Positions 11,331 to 24,420 of a DNA stretch of 64,000 nt are shown piece after piece. A program made the position numbers and the translations under genes. Below the pieces are notes generated by a model. It saw only the letters and a program-made list of their open reading frames with translations. It had not been told where the DNA came from and made no database searches. Origin of the DNA: Dastarcus helophoroides (taxonomy: Eukaryota > Arthropoda > Insecta > Coleoptera > Bothrideridae); contig CM053327.1 of assembly GCA_028583605.1 (NCBI GenBank), positions 14,495,629 to 14,559,628 on the forward strand, in the 5' to 3' direction. Every line of letters starts with the position of its first letter. Positions within the stretch are counted from its first letter, which is position 1.

Positions 11331-12714
11331 TTTTCAGTAATGTTGCATTTTGTCTTGACGGTGCTTACAATCCTTATCTGCACCGAGATGGTGATACTGT
11401 TTTAGTTTTTCATGCATATCAACCAGTGGTTTGATACCCAAAGAAATTCGAAAAATGTTGATTTTCATGAAAATCATTATTTTAAGATTAATTTACTGTT
11501 TAAATAGTTTAGAAAATATTTAGAAATCTCATCTAGCTTCCGATTTACATTTAAACTTAGAAATGTTAATGGCATTTCTTTAGTGTAAACGGAGGATGTT
11601 GGAATTTTGAGGCCCCCATCAAACTATGAACCTTGATCTCGTGATCTTTTATAAAAGATAGGATTGAGAAGAGACCACTTTTGCTTGTCAGGATGACAAC
11701 TTTTAGACAGAACTTAGAGCCAAATTTCGATCTCTTAAACTGAATTGCAATTTGTCAAAAAATAATTTAAATGGACGAGGCAGGAAATAAAGCGATTTTT
11801 CAAAACAGTTATCGACTTTTTTTAATTTGATAAATTGTTTCTGCAATATTAAATATAAATTTTCTAAAAAAAATGCCACAATGAGATCCATTTTTTTATC
11901 ACTCAAAATAAACGGCACGAAGATTATAAAAAATTTATTTGACATTGATATGGAAGACATCTTAGTAGATACATATCAAATACAAAATGTATCCCAATCA
12001 CAATATAAATGACTAGATGACAACAGTTCCAAATTGTGATAATGCCAAATTGTTTACGCCTCGGAGATTCTCTTGTAACAATCAAGAGAAAACTCGGCGT
12101 TTTAAAGAAATACTTAGTATATACAATATCATACATAAATATACTTGTCAGTACAAAATTATACACACATTTGGGCTCCGACGCCCAATAAACGGACAAT
12201 TAGTAATTAACTAAGTAGGTACATTTCATCGAAGTGTAGCAATATCAATAATATAAAAAATACAAATACTATAAGTAGGAAATTATCTAATTAGGCCCTA
12301 AGAGTAGCACCACAAAATTCTCCACCAGCGACGATTCTCAAAAATTTGTTGCGAAAGAGGTAAACTTAATCTATTCTATTATTGATTAGTTCTGAATTAG
12401 TTCACACAATCTTAAAACTATGGACTAGATATCTGAGAGCTAGCTCATTAAGGACTAAGTAAAAACTAAAATAAGTAAGAGTAAACTTTTTAAAGAAGCA
12501 TTCAAATTGATTAAGTACAACCTTTTTTATCATATTTTAAATCGCCCAATCAACAATAAAATCAGAGAAGTGTTTATTTAGGTGGATATTCTCAAGACAA
12601 AAATATGTTACAGAAAATAATTCTAAAGAAATGTGCATGAAAACACAAATGAACACAATTAAAAAATTAGAATATATGACAGTATTATATTATTTAACTA
12701 CCTCTCAATTTACT
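11331..12714. other. Intergenic AT-rich DNA downstream of the LRRC20-like gene
   Basis: No coding region was found. Overlapping short frames on both strands at about 11700-12210 are mutual shadows without family resemblance. The right part is expected to include downstream sequence of the LRRC20-like transcript. Confidence 0.4.
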
Positions 12715-12720
12715 TTTATT
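12715..12720 (-). terminator. Candidate poly(A) signal of the LRRC20-like gene
   Basis: AATAAA on the minus strand lies about 145 bp past the stop codon at 12865. Another copy at 12578-12573 is about 290 bp past the stop. Either would give an ordinary 3' UTR. Confidence 0.4.
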
Positions 12721-12864
12721 GCTCGCAAGCGAAAGAAAATGTATTTACTATTATTTTTTCCCATAAAAATTCTATTGCACGTTTCGTCCCAGTCCTATGA
12801 CTTGACGAAATTCACAATAAATTTTCTGATAAAAGTCGCGGTGGATTCAGTACGTAAGTCGCCT

Positions 12865-15800
12865 TTAAATCGTAAGATCCTCCCAGTCCTCTTTCTCTCT
12901 CGGAGATATCGTTATCCTTATCGTGGTAATGTCCGATAACAAATCGTGGCACTTAGGTGCCAAAGGATTATGCGACAAATCCACCATCTGTATCGAGGGC
13001 ATATTTTTCAGGCACTCCACTTCTATATCTGAAATACAACTCATGTTCACATCGAACGATCCTAAATATTCATCCCTTACCTATGACGTGATTGTTGGCG
13101 GCATTCAACCGCTGCAAATTGGGTATTTTGAACACGCAGTTGGGCAAGGTGACGAAGGAATTGTGGGATATGTCCAGTTTTTCCAACGAGGCGAGATCGG
13201 CCAGCTCGTCGGGCAATTTCGACATTTGATTGTGCGATAGATTCAATGTCCTTATCAAACTGAACTTCGTCGCGAACTTTGGAGGTATTTTCGTTATCAC
13301 ATTGTCACTTAAATCACAGCTTTTCAGTTCAGTATGCCTCATAAGGTGGTAGACGGCGTCCGGCACTTGCATTAGTTGACAGCTCGACAAATCTGAAAAA
13401 AATACATTAAAATGAAATCTCCAAACCTTGGCTCTTTTAATAAATTTATTATCACAAATTATGCCGCGGAAAGCTAATTATATTTCAAGTATGGATTCCT
13501 TTAACTAATGTTTTCCAATTTAAGAGATATTATAAGAATACTAAATGAAATGATTCATATGCAAGTGTGCCTTCCAGACTTCTCTAGAAGTCGAATATTC
13601 TGGAACAAATGACCTATATAAATAAGTTCAAGTCGCTCCTTTGTCGCAGTTTACCGTGGAGCATTTGCAGTGAAATATTGAAGGTGCACGAATTTTGGGG
13701 CACTAAATTAGAAAGTTGGTAAAAACTTTTGATTCGTCAGATTTTCTATAAATATACAAAAATTAATGAAATATCTGTTATATAAATAAAATTATAAGCA
13801 CTTGATTTAAACAAAAATTTATATACTCATTGTATTGTACATTAATTTAATATTTCATCTACCTTTAACCTTTATATACAAAAAAGTCAACAGAGATATT
13901 TCTTATAAGACATAAGCAACCGTTAAGAACAATTAAGAAAATCAACCCCTAAGGGGGTGAAAATTTTACAGGTGATGACCCATCCTCTGGGCTCTGCTTT
14001 TAACAACAAAAAACAAACACATCGTATCTATTTAAAGTTGTATGTAGAGTTAATTGCAAAATATGTTCTGCTTTTTTATTCTCTCTTTCTCTTTTTATCA
14101 GTCTGGCCAAAATCCTCCCTTTAAATTGCACTGTTTTTGTATATGAAATAAGATAGACATGTGAATGTTTTTCATTTATTAGCAAATCTACAATAACAAC
14201 CGAATATAATCTGAATTCGAATGTTGAATACAGCGCATTATCGAATGTTAAGCAAACATAACCCAAATCAGTGAAAAAGGTAAAATACCAAAGTTGCGGC
14301 CAAATAAACCAATTTAATCAACAAATGAGTGAATAAATCATCATATCCTTGGATGTTACACCTTTTTAATTAGTCGATCATGTAAACATGCGGCCGAACA
14401 ATTAAGAAATAAACACGAGTTACGTAAAAGTTTCATTTGTAAATCTCATTACGATCGTGAGCAACGCTTTTAATTAACGGCTCGCTTTCCCATTATGTAA
14501 AAAGTTGAAACAATTTAAAATCGTCCGAAATAAATTTAGAACTTTCTTAGCGCTAACCAAACCGCCCGAATTGGTCCAAAGTCAATAGATTGCAGCTTAT
14601 TTTAGAAAATTGCGCATTGGGTCAATCGGTTAAAATTAACCATTTAATTTTCTTTTAAATTGTAACCATAGTCGTCCAAAAATAGGAGAGTTTTAAATTA
14701 AACGTCAGCGTTAACTCAATTTTATGTACAACGCAAAATTTGCGGGCATCCAATTTGGCAAACTTTACAAATTAGTGCTGAAAAACTCGCAATAGTCTAA
14801 CATAGAACATCATCTGCTGCAGCGCAATTTTCAGTACGGTGCAGAACTCAAAATGGGTAGAGAGCAAAATCAAGAAAAAAATTTCAAACTTAGGTAATCT
14901 AAAAATAGTTGGACTCTTCCATAATTACATTTAAATATTTCGGTGAAAATGTAGGTACTTAATTCAAAATCTGCACTATACATTTTTGTATTATTCGGAA
15001 TCCAGTACTTAATGTGTCATTGTGCAGAAATTTTTACCTTGAATTCGAGGTTTATAAAAATTTCCGAATAAATGAAATTTAAAAAAAAATCATTTTCTAA
15101 TAGAAATTGCAGAAACAAGTAAAGTAAAAAGAAACAAGTAAAATAAAGCCTACGATTGAAATTAAGGGAAAAAATACGAAATTTTCAAAGCAACCAAAAA
15201 TTACTAAAGAAATATAAGTTACAACTCCAAGTTCCGGAAAGAAAACCGAAATGTGGAAATTAAAGTTGGAATTTCGAAAATAATCTCACTTTTTCTAAAA
15301 AAAAAAAGATAGACACTTTTGAGTTTCTAATCGAACTTTTAGGAAAAATGGTGAAAACCAGGGATGCAAACTATTTTTTTGTATAGGAAAGTCAAAAATT
15401 TGGAAAATGTATTTAAACAAATTTCCTCCAAATTTCATTTTTTCGTCTCGGGCTTAATGTCAAAATTTCATTAATAAATGTTTTCAAAAAAGAATAATTT
15501 ATTTAAATTTCTATTAAAAGTTCTTAGTTTATGCTAAAAATTTTCAAATTTTCGAGTTAACAAACAAAATCTTGTTAAAAAGCTAAAGTAAAACCTTAGA
15601 TGTACGAGGAAACAATCAAAATTTTGAAATATAGCTTGAAACTTATAAATAAAAATCAAGCATAGATCCAAATAATTTTAAGATAAAATCGAAATTTCGA
15701 GATTACGGTCAGCAATTTCGATAGTTTCTAAGGAAGTCGAAATTTAGAGCAAATCGAAATTACGGGGGAAAGTAGTAGCAATAGCAATAAATTGAAATTT

Positions 15801-18800
15801 TGAGAAAAATGTGGAAGTTTCGAAAAATAACTCATATTATAATTAAAGATTGCATTTTGGAAAAAAAATGCAGATTTCGGAATTGGAACAGAAATTTCGC
15901 AGAAAACGATCGCCATAGAGAAGTTCGTAATTATAAGTCCATAATATAAGCAAGTTCCCTGACTACTAGTGACCATTATGACTAGTTACATCATACATTG
16001 GTTGCAAAAGGTATATTTTTAGGAAGTGAACTTTTTTTCATTCTGTTTTTATAGGTATGCAATTCCACTTTTTGGAAAACATATTTCCATAATTTTAAGT
16101 ATTTTGTTTAGGTTACGAGTTTAAACTTTTATTTTTTTTCCCTAAAATTTCGACTATAAACTCGTAACTCGTAACTCGGTAAAATCTAGATTTTGTTTAA
16201 ATTTTAACTGATTTCCAAATTGTGGGAATCTATAAGAAGAATTTGAAGTTTAAACTTATTTGAAATTCTTATCAAAAATCTTTCGTCTTCTCCATTTATT
16301 CCTCAAAGTGTGAAGTTCAGACCAAAAATTTTTACTGTGGCTAATTAAAGGTGAATTTCCGAATTGTAATTTGTACATTTTTATCCAATCTCAAGCTCTA
16401 AGTTTTTTGCAAATAATTTCACCAATTTTTCTGTTGAACCTTTCAGTTGAGACATAGATTTCTACTTTTTTTCATAAAGTATCGCCTTTTTTCTCAAAAT
16501 TCCAATTCCAAAGTAAAATTCGCGTGTTGATACATTTCAAATTCCGAGAAATTTCTTTTATATAATTTCAGGTTTTCATTGACGTGTTATCTTAAGATTT
16601 TTCAGTTTCAACCTGAAATTTTTGAACTTTTTTCGACTTTTAGATTGAAACTTCGACTTTTTATCTTAATTTGGATTTCAATTATGGAAAGTTTAGTTTA
16701 ACAACACAACTTTAAGATTAAACTTAAAAAAAAACTTTAAAAAATCGAAGCTTTCAAAAAAAAAAGAACAATAATTTATAAAAAAATTCTCGCGTTTATC
16801 AAAATTTACGAGAAAAAATTTTTCAAGACAAAATGTTTTCAAATTTTTTTAAATTTTCTAATTTTCAGTTTAGAAATTTTAGAAAAAATTGAAAGGCTAA
16901 ACTCAGAATTATAGTGAGAAGAAAATTGAGAGAGAATTTATAAAAAGATTAGTAAAAAACTTGTCTGGCAAAATTTGTGAAATAGGCTGACTTTTATCTA
17001 TGGTTCACCACATTTTTCTGTCATTTTTATTATTTTTCTTCTGCAGGAGGACTTTTAACTTTTTTTAAATAAATATGTCATCTGATGCCTTGTTAAAAAT
17101 ACATTTTCGGAAGAGTTACTGATTTTACGCTTATGAAAAGAAAAAATAAAAGTTTTTAGGTAAATGAATTTCCAAATCTGCACGATTTGATTGTTGGCAA
17201 AATTCAAACCGAGCGTTATTAAAATTTATTGTTAACTTTTTTTACATATTCTTATTTAATAAATGAAAAATAATTATTCATGTTATTGTCACTGTAGTTA
17301 TGACGTATTAAGCAGGAAATTGGACCAATATTTCCAATTATTTTACAAAACCTTAAAAATTAATTTTACTATCGGCTTAAACTTTGTCAACAAGGAATCT
17401 GTTCTCACCTTTTTCATAATTTTAATTTTCTTCTTATTTTGCTCTTTTACAAGATCAAATAGTGATTTGTAGTGCTTTTCAAAAGGATTTTTTAACAAAG
17501 CATCACAAGATTTGGTTAAAAAAAAGGTTGAGGATTAAATTTCACCCCTCTCTGCACCGGGACAATACAAAAACCTCCCTAAAATGTGGCAAACCTGAAA
17601 CAAAATTCGCTCTGTTTCCGGAATTTTGTCAGAAAGAATTTGAATCTCTTTTCTCGTAAGATACAGTCGAAAGTTACATATAAAGCACTCCATGGGATTG
17701 AGTATTTATGTGGCTGAAGAATGGTTAGAAATTGGAAATATTTACATGGATCGAACCGTACTTATGAAGCCAAGGAAGGCCAAAATCGGTCTACGGTTGT
17801 TGGTTGCAAATATTTTCAACTCTAGCACGTTAGAACGTTTCATTATAGAACATTTAATAGACAATGTACTCGTATAAGGCTTGACACTAACAATAAGTAA
17901 GTGGACATTTCCTTCGTTCAATTTTTAATCGAATCGAACAAATTTATAAAATGATAACTGGAAATTGACAGCTTTTATAAAATAATGGCAAGACATAATT
18001 TAGCGTAGTTGTTGATTATGTGAACGATATCACGAATTACGTCACTATACTAAGTAGGTAACATTAGGAAGTATGATCCAGTATGATCTGCGCAATCTAT
18101 GATATTGATAAGGATTATAAAACCACGATAAAAGCAGTATTCAAATACCTAAATTTTCCGATTCCTGGGCATCTTCGCATCTAAATATAACCCTCGTTAC
18201 AGCTAAAGCCATCTTGACGAATTTTATATTCAACCAGGGTTTTTCAGAGACTTTTCTCTACGGGTATTCCGTTTTAACTGTTGTATTTTACTCGTTTACT
18301 CCAGACTAGAAAGAGATTGGTATTCTTATTCGAGCTAACCTACTGTACCACGGTATAGTGAGCGCATGTCTCGTTTATTTTAAACACCTTGATCTAAAAT
18401 ATATTTTCTCGTTCTTGACTTCGAATAATTTCCACACAAGAGTGCACTCTGTACAGCTTTTGTATTTTCGAGTTGATATGTAATAGAAACAAAGTAAAGT
18501 TTTTGGTTTTTTGGCTATTTAAAAGAATCATCGACCAACACTTTTAATTTTAATTTCCCAACCTTTCTCCTGGTCAAGAGAGATTTTTAAACTTAATCAT
18601 GTTTTAATTTCATACGTAGCATTCAGCATTCGATATGGATTTAATAACAATTTAAGAGATTTATGTTTGGCTGAGTTTTATTTTAGACATAAAACATGGA
18701 AGCAAGCGACACTATTTCAAATCGGTTAATTCGATCTCGCTATTGTTCTAATTGCTTGTAAATTAACGTTACTTTCTCCAAGTAAATGGTTGTTAATATA

Positions 18801-21800
18801 TATGAAATTAATTTGGTGCAATATTTAAAAGTCATCAAAAGATTTTCATCTGGGCTTACTTCGATCAATTCCATTTCCGTTTGGACCATGGTTGCGCAAT
18901 AAGCGGAAATTTTTTCATCGATTAGTATTGAAAATACCAATATAGAAAATTTTAATGAAATGTTAAAATATGCAATAAGTACAGTTATATAAGTTTTATT
19001 TGCGTTTAAATTTACATTAAGGTTTCAACAGTTGCGTTTTAGAGAACTAGTATATTGTTTAAATATGTATATAGAAAAAATACTTAAATATTTCTTCAAT
19101 TTACAAATGCATTCTCATTGTGTAATTCTACTCGTTAGCAAAATATTATAACAAACTAAAATTTAATAATAATCACAATTAATTCCTAATAGATTAGAAA
19201 CTAACTCGATGAAAAACTTGGATCTTCAGAAATTTGAAATATTTTAACACTTTTCAGGCCATTTCGTTTTTAAACGTTCACTTTTTTTCGAGATTTTGTG
19301 GATTTAAAAATGAAAACTGTGAGGTTATAAAAAAATTGAGTTTAAATTCAAGATCTAGATCTAAAATTCGAGTTTATTTTTTGGAAATTGGTATTTTAAT
19401 TCCCAGTTTAACCTTATGTTCTACAAAATTTTTAACTTTAAACTCAAATGTAGACGCCGCTTTCTAAAAAGTTTTACTCATTGTAAAAGTTTGACATCAA
19501 TCCCAAAATTTAGACTTTTTTCTCGTAAATTTAATGAAGGATTTCTAAAAGTTTCGAGTTTTTTTTCGGTATCGAACCAAGAATGTATATCGCTTTTCAT
19601 GAAATTTCAACTTTAAATTCGAAACGTCGAAAAAATTCCGTTACCAATTTATGTTTCCTTTCTCCAATTAGCGGGTTAAAGTTGAAATGTTTACTATTTT
19701 TTCTAAAATGTCGATTTTAAACTCCTAAATCTTAGGCATTTCGAGTGTTTTCTTTCTTTTGTTTTCTAGTTTGAAATTGAAATTATTGATTTTTTACTAA
19801 AATTTTGACGAGAGATTTTGATCTTTGAAGTCTTCAATGAATATTGTTTAAGGCATTTTCGAGTAAATTGAATTTTAAGATAAAAAAATATAAATTTCAC
19901 ATATGTATAGGATGATTTTAAAAGTTTTACTTAGTAACACGCAATTTTTGTAACTGGTATCCTAGGTCAGAGTTTTGTTTGCGTATGGTCTATTCAACTT
20001 TCGTAGCTTCGCGTGACTTTTAAATAAATTTTATAACATGATCACGTTTTTAATCGTGTTTTGTTACATTTCGAATTGTGAATATTTTTCATTCACTGAA
20101 CTAATACAAAACTTTCTATTTCCGTGCCAGTTAGTCGACGCGGATACGTTTTACGTTGCATTTTGTATTGTTGTTCTCCCATCAAGGTTAATCGTTCCTC
20201 GCTTGTACAATTTACGGAATAAATCGCTAAATCTAAAGCATTAAAAAATGTATAACACACTCGTTAAAATTTAATGTGTTGTACGACTCTTCCTGTAAAT
20301 GAAATGGAAAGTGTAAGAAAGCAGCGACCGGACCACCGGACTTTCCTTTTCGGTGGAATATCTCCTGACTCGGACGAAATAATTATCTTTATAAAAATTT
20401 AGTAACAAAAATTAACTTTTATTTCTAGACGTGACAATAAAGAGAAATTTCTTAACATCATTCTTTTGATCAAATTTCTGACAAAATCGAGATTTGTTAT
20501 CGTCAAATTATTTTCTGACGTTTAATAATTTTGATGATTAGACGAAACAGTGCGTTCAACGTGACTTTGCAGATAGGATAAAATCCACCTAGCAGACCTG
20601 AATATGTATAATGTAAAATACCTATAGATTGTACAACTGCATTTGAAATCTTTACGTCCCTAAGTCTAAATGAGATGGGGAGACTTTTTTTAAATTAACC
20701 AACAAAAAATCGCATTCTGATGATAAAGAATGATAAAGAATTGATAAGTAATCAAAATATAAGAAATTGAAAAATCATTGGGGTTCAACAGAATATTCAA
20801 ACCACCCCTCCTATTATAAATCTTATAGTTTAAAAGAGGGACCTTTAAACCCTACTCCATCATAAAAATATCCATACTTCAGCATTGTTTAGTGAAGGCT
20901 AGTAAGCAGCTACCACAATATGTTTATTAAAAATTCTTACTAATATATAAATGCGAAAGTGTGTTTGTTTGTCTGTTTGTCCGAGCTTCATTGTTGCCAC
21001 GACGACGTCACCTAACAATGAGGGTCCAAAATAAATTTAACTTTTCAACATATATTTACATATACTTCTATATGGCGAGCTCCGCGTTGTAGGTGGGAAA
21101 GATTTCTTTTTCTCGCCAGGCTTCACACGGGGTGACGAGTCGCAATGCGCATATGTTAGAAATCAGCTGTGCACGGCCAAACATAAACAACGGTTTAACC
21201 CGCGCGTTAATTTCGTTCATTCATGCGCAATACTCGCCAATCACCCATGTTCCATCTTTATCGGATTTGGTCAGAATAAACTCTCGAAGAGAATCTATTG
21301 CAGAAACCAATAAAACACTAAAACAAATAAATTGATTAAGAAGTTTAAAAACTTTCTTTCATTTTGGATAGGTTTTCTGGTAAATTCTAATTATGCACTG
21401 AAATCCGCAGACGAACTCGCGAGTAATAGCTAGTAAAGAATAAAAGCAAAATTTGTCAAAGTTTTAGAAACTTAAACGGAAAATTTTAGAAATAAAAGAA
21501 ATGTTGAGAGACAGCTCCAAATTTCTAAAAAGACAATCATAATTAGGAATAGGATTAAAATGTAGTAAAGGAGCAGCATGCCTTTTTCACTAGGTGATCT
21601 TCTAACAAAAAAGTCAGGATCAACTTGATGACTTCTTCAATTAAACAATTGATATAATTCAAATAAGAACTATTCGAAAAGATTATTCTCAAATTCAAAA
21701 TATAGGTGTCAAAACAGTTAATAGCTAATTGATTTGCCCTTACGCTTCAAACTAACGAAGCTAATTATAATATGGTCATAACCTAATTCTCTGAAAAAAA

Positions 21801-24075
21801 CAGGTTTAATGCTGAACAAATCTAACATTGAACTGGTCTTCTATCATAGAGATTTGAACGACTTTAATTTTGAAAATAACATTTACTCGACTGCAGTTTG
21901 TGACCGTAAGTGAGACCAGCGCTTTTGAGACTAAAAATGTCTAGGCCAAATGCCAAACAACGAGATAAAAGCTCGAGACATTGTTAAAACATTGGAATTT
22001 TATTTCGAAAAAAATTTGTTATTTTGATATTAAGGTTGAAAATTTGATAAAACAAATGGAATCGAAGTTTTAGGAAAAATGTAAAAATTGTCAGATTTAT
22101 TAAGCAACATAAAAAAAAATCGAAATGTTCAAAATATTAATAACGACAAAAAATGAATTTTTTTTTCCTGGGTCCCCTTATATGTATGGGGCCGTGTACG
22201 GGTGCACATCTTGCATCTGCCCGATTAGGATGCTGCGCATGTAGTTCGTTTTTTATAATTAGTCAGAATTTTGCTTTGCTGGGCTTAGTGCCCTTTAAAT
22301 AATACAGATTCGATTTGATTTTTACTCGTTAAGATGGCTATTTATCTTAGAGAACACAGCTTTTCATTTCTGACGAGAATTGCCATTCATCGACATACAT
22401 TAAAAATTAATTAAATATGGCTATTTTGCAACGCAAATTACGATAATGGGGGGTAATTTGTGACAAAGGGTCTCTTACTAAAAACGCCTTTTTTTTAATC
22501 TAACGCCATTTTCTTTTTGTCAAGCGGGCAACTTTGTTATTGCACAGCTAACATGTGTGCACACTGAGGTTAAATCATAGATAATTACATGGACACACAC
22601 ATTATCAAAATGACCAGTTTTACAGAAACAATTCTAAGATTTTTCGGTCACCGCAATGCACTATGGGGCCCTACAGTGGTCAAAATAGTTAATAAATTTT
22701 AAACGATTTGGTCGAGTCAAACCCAGAAAAAACCTGTCTGTCTTCGTACAGCACTATCTAATAAAAACATTGCAGCTTACAAGGAGTGTTGAGTGAAATC
22801 CTTCCATCTCGATTCATCGTCGTTCTTGGGAATTGAGATTTTCACGAAGCAATTTACACCGAGTTTTGACTTGAGATCAAAAGACTAGAAGTCAAAATTG
22901 GCTGTAAACTGCTTTGTGAAAGTCTCAATTGCTGAGAACGATGGCGAATCGAAGTGGAAGCGTTCTGCTCAATATTCCTTCTAACTACTGAAATGATTTT
23001 ATCAAACCGAGCTGTATGAACACGGACAGGTATATCCTGGGTTTGAACTACTTCAATCGTTTCAAGTCTCTTAATTATCCAGACCACTGTACAGGAGAAG
23101 GTGACAAAAAAATGCACGACATCTTTGAATTGTTTCCAAAAAACTATCACAGTTTCGGTAATAGATTTTTCCATTTTTTATGCGCTGTGTGTTCGTGTAA
23201 TTGTCCATGATTTGACCGCAATGTTCGGATTTATTAGCTGTGAAATAACAACCCTGCAAGACGGACACAAAAAAGCGCTAACTTCAAAATAGCTGATCTT
23301 AATGAGACACCCTACATAACCGACTTGATAAAATGAATAGGGTGGAGAACTTTGATCATCATTTCGCTTTCCGGGATATAAATCTAAAGTGGCAGAGAAA
23401 AAAACAACGTTCATGGAAGCGAAATAGTGAATTTCCAAGACAGGTCACTGGAAAAAAATTGTGCCACCTCGTTTTTAATGCTTAGATCAGGCATGTATTA
23501 ATTTGTTTAAGAAGTGGTAAACGTAAATTTAATATTCATATATTCAGTGCGTAGTTAATAGAGCTGAGTTCAATCGAAGTTCGTACGTATTTTTCTTTAA
23601 TGTAGGAAGCAGCTGTAGACTTTCTTTAAATACGGATTGCTTTAAACTTCGGAGCGCACGATACGCACAACAGAAAAAAAAACGTGGAAATTCACAAGGT
23701 AAGCAAACAGACTGCACTTGTTCGCATGTTTTCCCGCTAGCCCATAAATAGTGTCGAACAACAAAAGAAAAAACCATCACGTTCAATCTGGAGTAGTGGC
23801 CGGCGTTCGCGATGGCCTTAAACTGCCTTTTAAGTACAACCAAAGGTTGACCGGTACGCAATTTATCGTATTGGAACAAAGAAACTCGCGTTTTATTAAA
23901 CTCGCCACTAACCTAGGTTACTGTGTTCCTTTGCCTCGTTGCATCTGCCGACGACTCGTATGACGGCCCTTCCAGCCAATTTCGTATAGATCATCATGGA
24001 GACCATTCGTGGGTCCGGTTCATCTTCACCAGCTTCCGCGGCGACAGGTTCCGGATACTGCGAAGGAGGGCGCAT
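12865..24075 (-). CDS. Lrrc20: LRRC20-like leucine-rich repeat protein
   Basis: Three exons on the minus strand: 24075-23913, 13392-13081 and 13028-12865, giving 212 residues in one frame (639 nt with stop). Intron 1 is about 10.5 kb and intron 2 only 52 bp, both GT..AG, phase 1 each. An in-frame TAG lies 18 bp before the ATG, which supports the start. Exon 1 ends ...VVGRCNEAKEHSNL and exon 2 opens LSSCQLMQVP, the usual LRRC20 cap. Four to five LRR units follow: LKSCDLSDNVITKIP, LIRTLNLSHNQMSKLP, LEKLDISHNSFVTLP, LQRLNAANNHV and MVDLSHNPL. The length fits LRRC20 (about 184 residues) plus a longer acidic-polar N terminus. The protein has no signal peptide or membrane segment and is probably an intracellular scaffold; its molecular role is not established. 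Codons look normal and the gene is intact. Confidence 0.85.
13393..20880. other. Distal part of LRRC20-like intron 1
   Basis: No additional gene was found. Degenerate TTTCGAAATTT-type repeat occupies roughly 15200-17000 and 19200-19900. The rest is AT-rich intronic DNA. Small frames near 17260-17880 are not recognisable and have no splice context. Confidence 0.5.
20935..21340 (+). mobile_element. Unclassified dispersed repeat with an ATAAATGCGAAAGTGTGTTTG start
   Basis: It starts with TATAAATGCGAAAGTGTGTT and a TTTGTYTGT run, a head that recurs in this window at 42125 (ATTTAAATGCGAAAGTGCGT). After it comes a GC-richer block (21060-21300) unlike the host intron, with an 80-codon frame that I cannot assign. 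Heads of this kind are frequent in arthropod non-autonomous elements. The right boundary is a guess from the change in base composition. Confidence 0.45.
22854..23174 (-). other. Unassigned 106-codon intronic frame with a hydrophobic segment
   Basis: The open frame has ATG in a fair context (AAAAATGG). A hydrophobic stretch lies near residues 20-35 (VHFFVTFSCTVVWIIKR), followed by a polar Arg/Gln/Ser-rich tail. The surrounding 22.8-23.9 kb is less AT-rich than the intron average and also contains a 111-codon minus frame at 23879-23544. It lies inside intron 1 of the LRRC20-like gene on the same strand. I do not recognise it; it may be a small nested gene, a remnant of a mobile element, or chance. 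Confidence 0.2.
23913..24075 (-). CDS. Lrrc20: Exon 1 of the LRRC20-like gene
   Basis: This 163-nt first coding exon carries 54 codons plus one base and ends at CTAG|GTTAGT. It was found by looking for the missing codon start demanded by exon 2 (phase 1, completing an Asp). The sequence MRPPSQYPEP...AGRAVIRVVGRCNEAKEHSNL resembles the helical N terminus of LRRC20 proteins. It stands out from its surroundings by higher GC content. Joining it to exon 2 gives SNL-D-LSSCQL without a stop. Confidence 0.8.
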
Positions 24076-24420
24076 CTTTAACCACTCAAACTAATACAAA
24101 ATACAATAATATGCACTTTTCGTGTCACTTTTGAGCGCGCGAGATACAAATGTTTCCCTTCGGCGGATCAACTTTCTTTTTATATCCTGGCGCGTTTGTT
24201 TACCTCCCTTCCAACGTAAACAAGCGAAGCGCGCCAGACCGCGTCTCGAGCGTCGAAATTATTCCGTGTAAACTTCGAAGTTTTGGTTCCAAAATTAGAA
24301 TTAAGCTAAACACCTTTCGTGAAATATATTTCGCAGTAAGGTGGGTAACGGCTAAAAACAAAAATATATTTTTGTTTTCAGGGAAACAGCTCGATTTTCG
24401 CCTACACCCTTATTAATGCT
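24076..24420. promoter_or_regulatory. GC-richer upstream region of the LRRC20-like gene
   Basis: Directly upstream of the start codon the sequence changes to GC- and CpG-rich (GAAGCGCGCC, GAGCGCGCGAG, CGCGTCTCGAGCGTCG) against the AT-rich background. This is the expected place for the promoter and 5' UTR. An 88-codon plus-strand frame in it (24150-24416) has no recognisable features and is probably a by-product of base composition. Confidence 0.4.

Noticed and set aside
12923..13240. 105-codon plus-strand frame
   Set aside because: It is antisense to the LRR exon; the minus-strand reading has clear LxxLxLxxNxL repeats.
24150..24416. 88-codon plus-strand frame as a gene divergent from the LRRC20-like gene
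   Set aside because: It sits in the CpG-rich promoter zone and has no recognisable features; it is better explained by GC content.
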